NCBI GenBank assembly: GCA_019638395.1
Contig: JAHBTX010000003.1
Coordinates: 62,001 to 126,000, forward strand
Direction of reading: 5' to 3'
DNA length: 64,000 nt
Source of the DNA: Cyclobacteriaceae bacterium
GTDB lineage: Bacteria; Bacteroidota; Bacteroidia; Cytophagales; Cyclobacteriaceae
This document shows, one piece after another, positions 34,856 to 44,593 of this stretch (its first letter is position 1; the number at the start of each line of letters is the position of its first letter). The position numbers were made by a program, and so were the translations under genes. The notes under the pieces were generated by a model that saw only the letters and a program-made list of their open reading frames with translations, did not search any database and had not been told where the DNA came from.

Positions 34856-36352
34856 CTATTGATATTTTAGTTTGTTGATAAAAAATACTTTGCGGAAGGC
34901 CAATTCGCGATTTTGGTTTCGAACAGTTTGAATTCCGGAAGCAAAAAAGTGGTTGGGGTACCAATAATCTAACTTACTTTTTTCAGTATCGCGTTCTTTT
35001 ACCACATCAAAATCAAATCGGGTTTTCATGGGGTCGGCCGATTTACCTTCTACTACCCGATTACCTTGTATGGTTTTAGAACGGATCAGGTTGTTGTGCA
35101 GGTAGAGCAAGGTTATCCGATCCTGGTCGGGTGCAATTTTTACAAATTGCTGTAGTTCAAATGTTTTCACATCATTAATTTCAAAACTATTATCCCATAT
35201 TAGTTTACCGTTTTCATCAAAGCCAATGATTACCGCGTGGGTGTATTGGTAGCCATCAAAAATACGGTCGTTTCTAAACATGGAGTTTCCATAATAACCA
35301 AAACTTCCATCGCGGCTCATGTAGGTGTAGCGTGGATAAAACGCTTCGCCCAGCATAAGGTATTGGTTACCATAGGGCACCACTTCATGCACCATAAACC
35401 GGTAACTAAACCGGATTTTTTTTCCTTTAATTCTTCTGCGTTCTATCCGTTCTTTTGTTCTGCGCTCGCGGTTGGCTTTCATGTAGCTGAAAAAATTCTG
35501 CAAGTCGCCAAAATTATAATACATGGTTTTGTATTCTCCGGCAGGGTTAATTTCGGCAACAAATATTCCGCGCGAGTATTCTGAATCGCGGCTACCATAT
35601 ACACCGGCAACCACCTGCTCGTTGTTGGGCATTTTGGCCGATCGTCCAAAAATCAGATGTTTGTTGTCTTCCGGTTCCAATACGGTTGTCTTAATTAATT
35701 CTCCCGCATCGCTGTAATTACGAATCCATAAACTTTTTTTGCGTTCGTAATTTTTCGAACAAACCACTACGTCTATAGTGCCATCTGTATTTTTCTTAAT
35801 CTGATTAAGTTCGCCTGGTTCGTTAAAAAAACCGGGTAGCACACGGGCTCGGGTAGTTGTAAAGTCAAAAAACAAAACCAATGGCCGGTAATTAAAATAG
35901 CCACCCAGCATAGCTCCCTTATCGGTTATAATTAACTCGGTAGGATTAAAAGGAATAAAATTTTGAATGTTGTAAATCTGATAGCTGCCGTTACTTACGC
36001 TGGACGCCAATAACTGGAAATTGCCACTTACAAATTTGGACGACTTGAACAAAGTATAAACCACCTGATTGTGCAACCGGATTTGTGCAATGCTTAGATT
36101 TTTGGCCAAACCGATGTAACCTTGCCACGATTGTTGCAGCGAAGTATCTACCTTTATTAAATGTAAACGGTCTTCATCGCCAATTTCCACTTTACGGTAA
36201 ATCAGCAATCCGTCTTCTTCCAGCGAAGCAACCTGAAAGTTTCCGGATTCATCGGCCTGGCTTAGCACTAATTCAAACCGGTTCAATTGCTCAACCTGAG
36301 CAATGCCCGATAAACTTATTAGTATTAGTAGTATGGTTTTAATGAATCTCAA
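34856..36352 (-). CDS. Exported protein of unknown function, tandem paralogue B
   Basis: A 498-residue protein with signal peptide MRFIKTILLILISLSGIAQ. The body looks all-beta, with repeating strand-turn segments (FELVLSQADESGNFQVASLEEDGLLIYRK; LHLIKVDTSLQQSWQGYIGL; TRARVLPGFFNEPGEL), perhaps a propeller. It shares order and local motifs with the following upstream gene, including a VPGFF segment and a C-terminal NHFFASGIQTVRNQNRELAFRKVFFINK. I do not recognise the family. Its start overlaps that gene by 14 bases, and pyrR follows after 28, so all may be one transcript. Confidence 0.75.
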   Translation of the reverse strand: MRFIKTILLILISLSGIAQVEQLNRFELVLSQADESGNFQVASLEEDGLLIYRKVEIGDEDRLHLIKVDTSLQQSWQGYIGLAKNLSIAQIRLHNQVVYTLFKSSKFVSGNFQLLASSVSNGSYQIYNIQNFIPFNPTELIITDKGAMLGGYFNYRPLVLFFDFTTTRARVLPGFFNEPGELNQIKKNTDGTIDVVVCSKNYERKKSLWIRNYSDAGELIKTTVLEPEDNKHLIFGRSAKMPNNEQVVAGVYGSRDSEYSRGIFVAEINPAGEYKTMYYNFGDLQNFFSYMKANRERRTKERIERRRIKGKKIRFSYRFMVHEVVPYGNQYLMLGEAFYPRYTYMSRDGSFGYYGNSMFRNDRIFDGYQYTHAVIIGFDENGKLIWDNSFEINDVKTFELQQFVKIAPDQDRITLLYLHNNLIRSKTIQGNRVVEGKSADPMKTRFDFDVVKERDTEKSKLDYWYPNHFFASGIQTVRNQNRELAFRKVFFINKLKYQ

Positions 36353-37898
36353 TTTTATGAATATAAAAAACCTGGCGGCCGGCTTCTAAGGCACCTTTGG
36401 TAGCATCGCGCAGTGTTTGGTAACCCCACACATAAAATACATTTTTATACCAGTTGCGGATGTAACTGGCCGTAGTTGATTCATGTCGGATTGTTTCAGT
36501 AGGATTATTCAATTGTGCGGCAACAGTATCTAACTCAACCTCATCGCCAATGCTTTTGAGTAGTCGAATCTCTTTTTCTTTTTTAAAAGCCAGAGCTACT
36601 TCGTTTTTGTAAAAGATAAAGTCAGCGGTTTGTTCCAGCGAACTGGTTTTTAATTCACCAAGTTTTAATCCGAAATCGCGTTTGGGCTTACCGGTTGCAT
36701 CTAAGATTGTTAACGAAGCATGTAGCATTTTTGAATCGGCCGGTGCGGGTTGATTATATTGGTAGGGCGAATTGTAATAGCGATTCATAAATGGATTGTA
36801 TCCATACGGTGAATAAGCATACATGGGTGGGCCAAAATTACCATAGTATGGGTATGGGCTAAAGTTGGATGCTGGTTGATAAACTTCAACCAATAAACCA
36901 AATCCACCGGCTTGTTCTTCCAGGCGCATGGGCACAGCATAGGTTTTATAATCTGGTATGGTGCCGGTGCGGGCGGCTTCTACCGATCGGGATTTTATTT
37001 TAGCTGCACGCTTGGTGCCCATGTAATCCAAAAAATGATTTAACCGGCCAAAGTCATAATAGTTTAAAGTTTGCTTGGTGAAGGGATCGATAAGTGAGGT
37101 AAAAATACCACTGGCTTGTTTTGAGTTGCCGAGTGTCCAGGTGCCGGCAACCAGCAGTTCATCATTGATGAGTGTACTGGTAATACCGGATAAGATGGTG
37201 CGATCGTTTTCAATCTCCATTTCATCTTCCAGTAACAGTGCCCCGGTGGCATCAAAGGTTTTAAGAATTAATTTTTTTTGTTGCTTATTGGTGCGATCGA
37301 TGATCAGCGCATTAAAAGTATTGTTGGTATTTACGCGCAAGTCCAGCAGTTCCGAATTACTTACAAAGAACCCAGGCACTAACTTGGTTTTTTCGGTTTG
37401 AAGGTCGTGCAGCAAAATGGCCGGCTCGTTCGAAACGTATCCTCCCAGCACGGCCACTTTATCCAACGCACTAAAGTGTGTAATCTTAAATATTATTTCC
37501 TGCTTAATGGAGTACCGGCCTGTAACCTGAGATTGGGTATGGATGGTGAACAACGTAAGGTTGCTGGCTTCGTGGTCGCCTTCGCGGAAGAGTAAAAATA
37601 TATGATTATCGCGATAGTCATAACCAACTAAACGAAACCGGGCTTCAATTTCTATTTCCTGCAACCAAACTTCTTGCAAGGTGGTATCAACCCGAATGAG
37701 TTCCCATAATTTTTTACCTTCTTTAAATTTGTCTTTATCGCGTATCAAAGCCAATCCTTCCTGCTGCAGCGAGATAACAATAAACTCGTTATCGCTATTT
37801 TTATAGTCGCGTTCAAAACGGGCAGTTTGCATCTGCGAAAAAAGTTGCTCGGTACAAAACCAAAAACTTATCAATAAAAACAATCGCTTCAGCATCAT
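36339..37898 (-). CDS. Exported protein of unknown function, tandem paralogue A
   Basis: A 519-residue protein with signal peptide MMLKRLFLLISFWFCTEQLFSQ. Like its neighbour it starts ARFERDYKNSDNEFIVISLQQEGLALIRD and contains LWELIRVDTTLQEVWL, VAVLGGYVSNEP, KLVPGFFVSNSELL and a C-terminal NVFYVWGYQTLRDATKGALEAGRQVFYIHK. A Tyr/Pro-rich insert (YPYYGNFGPPMYAYSPYGYNP, about residues 345-385) is specific to this copy. The fold is probably all-beta; function unknown. It begins inside the last bases of the EVE gene (4-base overlap) and overlaps the next gene, so the three are translationally coupled. Confidence 0.75.
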   Translation of the reverse strand: MMLKRLFLLISFWFCTEQLFSQMQTARFERDYKNSDNEFIVISLQQEGLALIRDKDKFKEGKKLWELIRVDTTLQEVWLQEIEIEARFRLVGYDYRDNHIFLLFREGDHEASNLTLFTIHTQSQVTGRYSIKQEIIFKITHFSALDKVAVLGGYVSNEPAILLHDLQTEKTKLVPGFFVSNSELLDLRVNTNNTFNALIIDRTNKQQKKLILKTFDATGALLLEDEMEIENDRTILSGITSTLINDELLVAGTWTLGNSKQASGIFTSLIDPFTKQTLNYYDFGRLNHFLDYMGTKRAAKIKSRSVEAARTGTIPDYKTYAVPMRLEEQAGGFGLLVEVYQPASNFSPYPYYGNFGPPMYAYSPYGYNPFMNRYYNSPYQYNQPAPADSKMLHASLTILDATGKPKRDFGLKLGELKTSSLEQTADFIFYKNEVALAFKKEKEIRLLKSIGDEVELDTVAAQLNNPTETIRHESTTASYIRNWYKNVFYVWGYQTLRDATKGALEAGRQVFYIHKIEIH

Positions 37899-38299
37899 TG
37901 TTTTTCGCTCAGTTCAATTATTCTATCAAACTCTGCTTTCTTTACCGGTTGTACCGAAAGACGGGCTACTTTTACCAACACCATTTCGCCAAGGGTTTTG
38001 TCAGCTTTTACAACCGACAATGCAACCGGTAACTTAAGCTTGCGCACGGGTTTTAAATCTACTGCTACCCAATCAGCATCGTTTGGTTCAGGATATGCTT
38101 CCCGCACAACCTCTGCTATTCCTACCACCGATTTTTCATCGCCTGTATGATACACAAATGCCCAATCGCCTTTTTTCATTGCTTTTATATTACTTCTTGC
38201 TTTAAAGTTGCGCACACCATCCCAAACTGCTTTTTTATCGCGTGCCAGATCGTCCCATGAAAAAGTATCGGGTTCAGTTTTAAGTAGCCAGTAATTCAT
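37895..38299 (-). CDS. EVE domain protein
   Basis: A 134-residue protein; start MNYWLLKTEPDTFSWDDLA is the family's typical beginning, and an ATG six bases upstream is less likely. EVE hallmarks include KAVWDGVRNFKARSNIKAMKKGDWAFVYHTG (about 25-55) and VVGIAEVVREAYPEP. EVE domains are PUA-like and bind modified bases in DNA or RNA. Its role here is unknown, but it leads an operon of two exported paralogues and pyrR-pyrB. It is divergent from the GT9 gene. Confidence 0.92.
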   Translation of the reverse strand: MNYWLLKTEPDTFSWDDLARDKKAVWDGVRNFKARSNIKAMKKGDWAFVYHTGDEKSVVGIAEVVREAYPEPNDADWVAVDLKPVRKLKLPVALSVVKADKTLGEMVLVKVARLSVQPVKKAEFDRIIELSEKQ

Positions 38300-38394
38300 A
38301 AGCATTAAATTTTTGCAAAGGTTAAGTTCATCAAAGTATCTAAAATAGCAAATTGAATTCGTAATTTTCCCCCGATGGCATAACTACTGAGCGA

Positions 38395-39399
38395 ATGAAG
38401 GTTTTGGTAATCCGGTTTTCTTCTATTGGCGATATTGTACTTACCACCCCGGTGGTGCGGGTACTTAAAACCCAACTTAACAATGCCGAGGTACATTTTG
38501 CCACGAAAGACAAATTTGCTGTGTTGCTGAGATCCAATCCGTATGTTGATAAACTACAGATTCTTGACAAAAGTCTGCCTGCGTTTATTCAACAACTCAG
38601 GGCCGAACGGTATGAATATGTGATAGACCTGCATAACAACCTGCGTACACGAATAATAAAAACGGCTTTGTGGGCAAAGGCTTTCAGTTTTAATAAACTC
38701 AATTTAGAAAAGTGGTTATGGGTAAATCTGAAAATAAACAGATTGCCCAATGTACACATTGTAGATCGGTATTTAGATACGTTAAAGCCACTTGGATTAA
38801 AACCCGATGCCTTGGGGCTTGATTATTTTATTCCTGAAAAGGACGAAGTACCCTTGGATTGGTTACCGCCTGAGTTTCATAAAGGCTACGTGGCGTACGC
38901 AATGGGGGCGCAGCACAACACTAAAAAACTTCCGCTCAAGCGTATGATTGAATTGTGCGATAAAATTAATAAACCGATTGTGTTGTTGGGTGGCAAAGAA
39001 GATTTTGAAACAGCAGAAGCAATTCATGCATTTTTTGAAAAGCCTGCTCAAAGTGAATACGAAAGCGGACTGACAGAACTCGGTAAGAGAACAACTATTT
39101 TTAATGCTTGCGGTAAATTTAATATAAATCAATCGGCCAGCTTGGTTAAACAGGCACGCTATGTATTTGCCCACGATACAGGCCTGATGCACATTGCAGC
39201 CGCCCTTAAAAAGGAAGTATTTTCAATATGGGGAAATACCATGCCCGAGTTTGGTATGTATCCGTACCGTACCCGGTTTACCGTTCTTGAAAATAAAAAA
39301 GCTGCCTGCCGCCCGTGCTCAAAAATTGGATATACAGCTTGCCCCAAAGGCCATTTCAAGTGTATGAATGAAATAGTGTTTGATTTTTATCTGCCTTAA
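38395..39399 (+). CDS. Glycosyltransferase family 9 (heptosyltransferase-like)
   Basis: A 334-residue GT-B enzyme. The N-terminus MKVLVIRFSSIGDIVLTTPVVRVLK is the classic WaaF/WaaC start, and AHDTGLMHIAAAL (about 260-272) is the nucleotide-sugar binding loop. The C-terminus carries a cysteine cluster (CRPCSKIGYTACPKGHFKCM) often seen in this family. It probably adds heptose or a similar sugar to lipopolysaccharide core at the inner membrane. It stands alone, divergent from the EVE operon, with a hairpin at its stop codon. Confidence 0.92.
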   Translation: MKVLVIRFSSIGDIVLTTPVVRVLKTQLNNAEVHFATKDKFAVLLRSNPYVDKLQILDKSLPAFIQQLRAERYEYVIDLHNNLRTRIIKTALWAKAFSFNKLNLEKWLWVNLKINRLPNVHIVDRYLDTLKPLGLKPDALGLDYFIPEKDEVPLDWLPPEFHKGYVAYAMGAQHNTKKLPLKRMIELCDKINKPIVLLGGKEDFETAEAIHAFFEKPAQSEYESGLTELGKRTTIFNACGKFNINQSASLVKQARYVFAHDTGLMHIAAALKKEVFSIWGNTMPEFGMYPYRTRFTVLENKKAACRPCSKIGYTACPKGHFKCMNEIVFDFYLP

Positions 39400-39417
39400 T
39401 TCGCACGAGTTGCGAAT
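39399..39417 (+). terminator. Hairpin at the end of the GT9 gene
   Basis: ATTCGCA and TGCGAAT form a 7-bp stem with a 5-base loop, starting in the stop codon; a T-run follows 11 bases later. It is a moderate terminator candidate. The rest of 39418-39678 shows no gene or clear promoter. Confidence 0.5.
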
Positions 39418-39678
39418 GTTCAATAATTTTTTTTAAAGACGAAGCTGCCAAGAAAAATGCAAAGCTTTAAAGGGTTGCATTGCGAGTGAATTCAGATAAT
39501 TTCCATGTTATTTCAATCTCAAACGGCAAGGCTTTTCCTGCCCGTTATCACAACACCACTGTTCGATTGTGGGCAATAAATCGGATCTAAGCCAACAAAT
39601 TCAATAAAAAAACCAGAAGTTGGCGACTGGTATTGTTCTTGTAATTAGCGGCAACGTTACTGCAATAACCAATCGTTT

Positions 39679-42096
39679 ATGTTCAAAACGCATCTTAAGT
39701 TTTTCGTTCGGGTATTCTTAAAAGATAAATTTTTTTCGGTGCTCAACATAGCCGGCCTGGCTTTGGGTATTGCCGTAAGCATCATCCTGCTGCTGATACT
39801 ACAACACGATCTCACATACGATAAACATTTTGCCAACCACGAGCGCATCTATCGCCTCGGTGGTCACTTAAAAGCTACGGGTATTGATGTGCGCGTGGCC
39901 CGGGCAGCCCGTGAACTGGGCAGCATTTTAAAAGAAGAATTTCCGGAAGTGCAAGCCGTAACCCGCGCCAACAGTTGGGCTCATACCTTAGTACGGTACG
40001 AGCACAACGGCACCGAAGTAACCAATTACGAAGAAGATGTAGTGCGTACCGATTCAACTTATCTACAGGTATTCGATCATAAATTTATTGCTGGTAATCC
40101 TGCTACCTGTTTAAACGATTTGCATGCAGTTGTAATTACTGAATCAACCGCAGCACGGTATTTTGGCTCAGACAATCCGTTGGATAAGACATTAAACATT
40201 GATGGTGAAGATTGGAAAGTAACAGCAGTAATTGAAAACCTGCCCGGCAACACGCACCTTAAGTTTGATTTCCTGTTATCGGGCTTAAGTAAAAGTCGTG
40301 AGTGGGTACTTGACCAGGGTATTGTAAAGTCGGAAGCATTCTGGAACCCCGATGTATATACCTATTTACTGATGACGGAAAACTATAACCCGCAAAATTT
40401 TTATGATAAGTTTCCGGCTATTTATACTAAATATTTTAAATCGTTTGGCGATCAGGTAGGTGGCCAGTATGATGCCATTCTCCAACCACTGGCTGCAGTG
40501 CACTTCGAAAACGATTTACGCTCAGACGAACCCACCGGCAATAAAGCGTATTTGTATGCTTTTACCGGTATTGGCGTGTTTATCATTTTATTGGCGTGTA
40601 TCAACTACATGAATTTATCCACAGCTAAATCGGTAAAGCGTGCTGCTGAAATTGCCATGAAAAAAACATTAGGTGGTAGCAAGAAGTCGCTCGTGTTCTC
40701 ATTTTTAGGCGAGTCGGTATTTCTTTCTTTTATTTCGTTGGTAGTGGCGATAGCGTTGGTGCAAATTGTGTTAAACTTTTCATCGTTCAACAGTTTGGTA
40801 GAAAAGGACCTTGTTCCGGATTTTTTCAATAACCCGATATTATTAGTTGGTTCTATTGGTATTGCGTTGGCAATTGGAATTATTTCAGGTTTGTATCCTG
40901 CATTTTATTTGCCGGCTATTCCCACCATCAGTGCACTGAAGGGTTCGTTCAAGAATAGAAAGTCGAGTCACCACTTGCGCAAAGCTTTGATTACCGTGCA
41001 ATTTGCCATCTCTATTTTCGTGGTAGTGTGTACGTTCTTTATGCGCGATCAGATCAGTTTTATGCGCAATCGCGATCTGGGCTTTAATCAGGATAACGTA
41101 TTAGTACTCCCTATACAAGATACCCTGGTGCAACATCAGATCAAATCCATCAAGAATGAGTTTTTACAACATCCAAAAATTTCGGCTGCTGCAACTTCGT
41201 ATCATGTGTTGGGCATGGGCATAGGCGGGCCGGTAATGATGGCCGAAACGGAAGAAGGCATGAAGCAGCAGCAGTTTAACTTGATTGTAGCGGGCGATGA
41301 TTATTTTAAAACCATGGGTATTCAACTACTTGCCGGGCGCGAGTTTCAACCCGGTCCCAATGTAGATGTTGACAATGTGTTTATCTGTAACCAGGCTGCT
41401 GCTAAACTATTAGGCTGGGGCGATGATCCGGTAGGGAAGAAGGTGCGCTGGTTTCATGGAGAGCAAGACGGGCAGGTAATTGGCATGGTAGAAGATTTTA
41501 ATTATCAATCGTTGCACAATGTGGTAGAGCCACTGCTGATTATCAAAAGTCAGGAAGAGGGAGGGTTTTTGCATTTACGAGTAGCCGGTGGCGAATTACC
41601 CGCCACACTCGATTATATCAAAACCAAATGGACAGGGTACGATCCGAACCATCCGTATGAATATTTCTTTTTAGACGCACGGTTTAACGAACAATATCGG
41701 GCCGATGAAATTCAGTTTAAGTTATTATCGGGTCTTTCTTATATCTGTATTTTTATTTCATTGCTTGGTTTGTTAGGCCTATCGGCTTTTACGGCCGCAC
41801 AGCGCACCAAAGAAATTGGTATTCGCAAAGTGCACGGTGCCAGCGTGCCCCATATCATTTACCTGTTGTTTAAAGATGTAATGTATCTGGTGCTGATTGC
41901 CGGTGTGCTGATTATACCGGCCGCCTATTACATGATTCAGGGTTGGATGGGCAACTTCGCGTATCAAACTAACATGAACTTCATAACGTTTGGAGTGGTT
42001 ACGCTGCTGGCATTGCTGTTTGCATTTTTAACAGTAGCGTTTCACTCGTTGAAAACTGCACATACCAATCCGGTGGAGTCGTTGAAGTATGAGTAG
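39679..42096 (+). CDS. FtsX/MacB-type ABC transporter permease
   Basis: An 805-residue permease of the large two-module Bacteroidota type. The N-terminus FFVRVFLKDKFFSVLNIAGLALGIAVSI is the first membrane segment, followed by a MacB-like periplasmic domain (about 45-245), three segments near 290-400, a second periplasmic domain with YHVLGMGIGGPVMM, and a terminal FtsX block with TKEIGIRKVHGASVPHIIYLLF. Such proteins act with separate ATPases in export or stress signalling; no ATPase gene is adjacent. The 3' end precedes a diverged palindromic repeat. Confidence 0.92.
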   Translation: MFKTHLKFFVRVFLKDKFFSVLNIAGLALGIAVSIILLLILQHDLTYDKHFANHERIYRLGGHLKATGIDVRVARAARELGSILKEEFPEVQAVTRANSWAHTLVRYEHNGTEVTNYEEDVVRTDSTYLQVFDHKFIAGNPATCLNDLHAVVITESTAARYFGSDNPLDKTLNIDGEDWKVTAVIENLPGNTHLKFDFLLSGLSKSREWVLDQGIVKSEAFWNPDVYTYLLMTENYNPQNFYDKFPAIYTKYFKSFGDQVGGQYDAILQPLAAVHFENDLRSDEPTGNKAYLYAFTGIGVFIILLACINYMNLSTAKSVKRAAEIAMKKTLGGSKKSLVFSFLGESVFLSFISLVVAIALVQIVLNFSSFNSLVEKDLVPDFFNNPILLVGSIGIALAIGIISGLYPAFYLPAIPTISALKGSFKNRKSSHHLRKALITVQFAISIFVVVCTFFMRDQISFMRNRDLGFNQDNVLVLPIQDTLVQHQIKSIKNEFLQHPKISAAATSYHVLGMGIGGPVMMAETEEGMKQQQFNLIVAGDDYFKTMGIQLLAGREFQPGPNVDVDNVFICNQAAAKLLGWGDDPVGKKVRWFHGEQDGQVIGMVEDFNYQSLHNVVEPLLIIKSQEEGGFLHLRVAGGELPATLDYIKTKWTGYDPNHPYEYFFLDARFNEQYRADEIQFKLLSGLSYICIFISLLGLLGLSAFTAAQRTKEIGIRKVHGASVPHIIYLLFKDVMYLVLIAGVLIIPAAYYMIQGWMGNFAYQTNMNFITFGVVTLLALLFAFLTVAFHSLKTAHTNPVESLKYE

Positions 42097-42173
42097 AGTG
42101 GTTGCAGTAAACAAGGAATTCAATTGTTATACCCTCACCCAACCAAATTTATCAAATAGCACAATTTATCTAA

Positions 42174-42193
42174 CCCTCTCTCTGGGGAGAGGG
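42174..42193 (+). repeat. Diverged palindromic intergenic repeat
   Basis: CCCTCTC and GAGAGGG form a 7-bp stem with a 6-base loop, preceded at 42131 by CCCTCACCCAACC. It matches the palindrome at 14164-14184 in type, with an insertion between the CCCTCACCC start and the hairpin. The remaining 42097-42338 shows no gene. Confidence 0.55.
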
Positions 42194-42338
42194 AACGCAG
42201 CCACTGCGTTGAAAGATGAATCAGTAGGGAGGGATTATTTGCGTAAGTGTATATAAAGTAAGGCTATTTTTTTAATAACGGGGTCCATATAGCAGGAGTG
42301 AAATTCTACTATTTTGCGTGGTAGAATCTATTCCAAAA

Positions 42339-43571
42339 ATGACTCCCTCTCGCACCCCCGCCCTCACATTCATTTTCATTACTTTATTAATCGATGTAAT
42401 CGGCCTCGGCATCATCATTCCTATTATGCCCGATCTGATTATGGAACTGGCTGGTCTTGATCCACAGGCGAGTGAATCTATGGGTTATGCCAGTAAGATG
42501 GGTGCGTGGTTGCTTTTTGCTTATGCGTTTATTCAATTTTTATTGGCACCGGTTATAGGCGCATTAAGCGATCGGTATGGAAGGCGACCTGTCTTGTTAG
42601 GTTCACTCATTGGATTTACTATTGATTACTTGTTTTTATCATTCGCACCTACCATTGCATGGCTTTTTGTAGGTCGGGTAGTAGCTGGAATAATGGGTGC
42701 AAGCTTTACCACAGGTGGGGCCTACATTGCCGACATCAGCGCACCAGAAGAACGCGCCAAAAATTTTGGTTTAATCGGTGCTGCTTTTGGATTGGGTTTT
42801 ATCATCGGTCCTGTGTTGGGTGGATTTTTGGGTAGTGCCGGACTTCGTGTTCCGTTTATGTTCTCTGCGGGATTAACTTTTGTGAATTTCCTTTTTGGTT
42901 TTTTTATTCTTCCCGAATCGCTTAAGCCTGAAAACAGAAGAACGTTTGATTGGAAACGTGCTAATCCCATTGGCACTTTGATTTCATTGAAACGATACCC
43001 GCTTATTTTTGGATTGATGGGTTCGCTTACATTTTTATACATCGCATCGCACGCGGTTCAAAGCAACTGGACATTCTACACCAAAGAGAAATTTGGTTGG
43101 GATTTGAAGGAAGTTGGAATTTCGTTAGCTGTGGTGGGAATAGCGTTTGCCATTATTCAGGGGGCGCTTATTCGGGTGATTATTCCAAAGTTGGGCCAAA
43201 GAAGAAGTGTAAACGTGGGTATGACGTTGTACCTGATGAGTTTTGTACTGTATGCATTTGCCACCCAAGGTTGGATGATGTATTCAATTATAGTTGTGTA
43301 TTGTTTGGGTAGTATTGCCATGACCGGGCTGCAAGGAATTATGTCGGGCATTGTACCACCCAATGAGCAAGGCGAGTTGCAAGGTGGCTTTACCAGTTTG
43401 ATGAGTATTACGGCCATCATTGGCCCATTGTTGATGAGTTATGTGTTCTCTTACTTTATTTCGCCCGAGGCTCCTGTTTACTTTCCGGGTTCGGCCATGA
43501 TGTTGGGGGCTTTGCTCACGCTGATCAGTTTTGTATTCATCAGTTTAACGTTGAAGAAACGATTGATTTGA
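42339..43571 (+). CDS. TCR/Tet-family MFS transporter
   Basis: A 410-residue protein with 12 membrane segments. ATG 42339 ([11 protein letters not shown]) is chosen over an upstream GTG. The MFS motif [17 protein letters not shown] (about residues 67-82) and the motif C-like [19 protein letters not shown] are typical of the Tet/TCR drug-proton antiporters. The sequence group includes tetracycline exporters and many general transporters, so drug resistance is not implied. No tetR-type regulator is adjacent. Confidence 0.92.
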   Translation: MTPSRTPALTFIFITLLIDVIGLGIIIPIMPDLIMELAGLDPQASESMGYASKMGAWLLFAYAFIQFLLAPVIGALSDRYGRRPVLLGSLIGFTIDYLFLSFAPTIAWLFVGRVVAGIMGASFTTGGAYIADISAPEERAKNFGLIGAAFGLGFIIGPVLGGFLGSAGLRVPFMFSAGLTFVNFLFGFFILPESLKPENRRTFDWKRANPIGTLISLKRYPLIFGLMGSLTFLYIASHAVQSNWTFYTKEKFGWDLKEVGISLAVVGIAFAIIQGALIRVIIPKLGQRRSVNVGMTLYLMSFVLYAFATQGWMMYSIIVVYCLGSIAMTGLQGIMSGIVPPNEQGELQGGFTSLMSITAIIGPLLMSYVFSYFISPEAPVYFPGSAMMLGALLTLISFVFISLTLKKRLI

Positions 43572-43768
43572 TAGTAACCATTTTTTGTAGCTCACCTTTA
43601 GGTTCGATTTTTTACTCTGATTCAGATTTCCTTTTGCTGAAATAAGTGGGACGAACTCCCCAAAAACGCCAAATTCTCAAATGACGGGCAAGTGGCGGGT
43701 AAAATGCGTGGTTGTTTCGTGGTCTCAGCTCAATCTATGCCGTAAACTTGCAACATAATTTTATACCC

Positions 43769-44587
43769 ATGCAACAACCCGAACTCGGCAAGCGCCTTAC
43801 CGCCCTGCGCAAAGAAAAAAATCTAACCCAGGAAGAACTGGTGCAACTAAGTCATGTAAGCGTGCGCACCATTCAACGTATAGAAGCAGGTGAAGTACTA
43901 CCCCGACTATCCACCATAAAAATATTAGTTACGGCCCTCGGGCAGGATTACGAATCATTCATCAAACAAAATTCAATTCAAATGGAAACTTCGTCCAAAC
44001 CACCCATTTTTAATCAGAGTGCCTTGCTAACATCCGTTTTTGCAGGGGCTGTTTACCTGGTTGTAGAAATAATTTTAAATGCGATGGATCTGGCCTGGTT
44101 CACCAAAGAAAACGATTGGGCGCCATGGATTAATTTTATTTACATTGGGCTTACAGCCACCATGATTACAGCCTACACTTTTTTTATTCGCGGCTTCATC
44201 ATACTCAGTAAAATTTTTGAAAACGGATTGCTTAAAATAGGAAGTTACCTGATGATAGGTGCGGTGGTAGCAATCGGTATTCTGGATGTTTCAACCTTAT
44301 GGGCTGGCAATGCAGATACTTTATGGATACCATACGCGGCTGCCAGTGTGGTGATTGGAGCACTCACGTTGATTTTCGGCATTGCGTTAATGCGGTTACA
44401 AGATGGCATGGGCGAGCTTTCGCGTGCAGCCGGAGTACTGGAGATTATAACCGGAGCAGCATTTATAACTGTAATTTTATTTTTTATAGGCTATGTGGTA
44501 ATGGTGCCGGCTGTGATAGTAGAGATATTGTTGTTGTATCGGGGATATGAGTATTTGTCTAAATCGGGTGGGGTAGTAGCAGGTTAA
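43769..44587 (+). CDS. HTH (XRE) regulator with membrane domain
   Basis: A 272-residue protein. Start 43769 (MQQPELGKRLTALRKEK) places the XRE HTH at about 6-60: LTQEELVQLSHVSVRTIQRIEAGEVLPRLSTIKILVTAL. A linker leads to about six hydrophobic segments (from residue 87). A DNA-binding domain directly joined to a polytopic membrane domain suggests a one-component membrane-located regulator, ligand unknown. It begins a run with a hydrolase (six bases after the stop) and a DUF998 protein, its likely target genes or partners (inference). Confidence 0.88.
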   Translation: MQQPELGKRLTALRKEKNLTQEELVQLSHVSVRTIQRIEAGEVLPRLSTIKILVTALGQDYESFIKQNSIQMETSSKPPIFNQSALLTSVFAGAVYLVVEIILNAMDLAWFTKENDWAPWINFIYIGLTATMITAYTFFIRGFIILSKIFENGLLKIGSYLMIGAVVAIGILDVSTLWAGNADTLWIPYAAASVVIGALTLIFGIALMRLQDGMGELSRAAGVLEIITGAAFITVILFFIGYVVMVPAVIVEILLLYRGYEYLSKSGGVVAG

Positions 44588-44593
44588 TACACG

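Noticed and set aside
42339-43571. Tetracycline-resistance determinant
   Set aside because: Tet-type MFS proteins include many general transporters; no regulator, mobile element or specific motif supports drug resistance.
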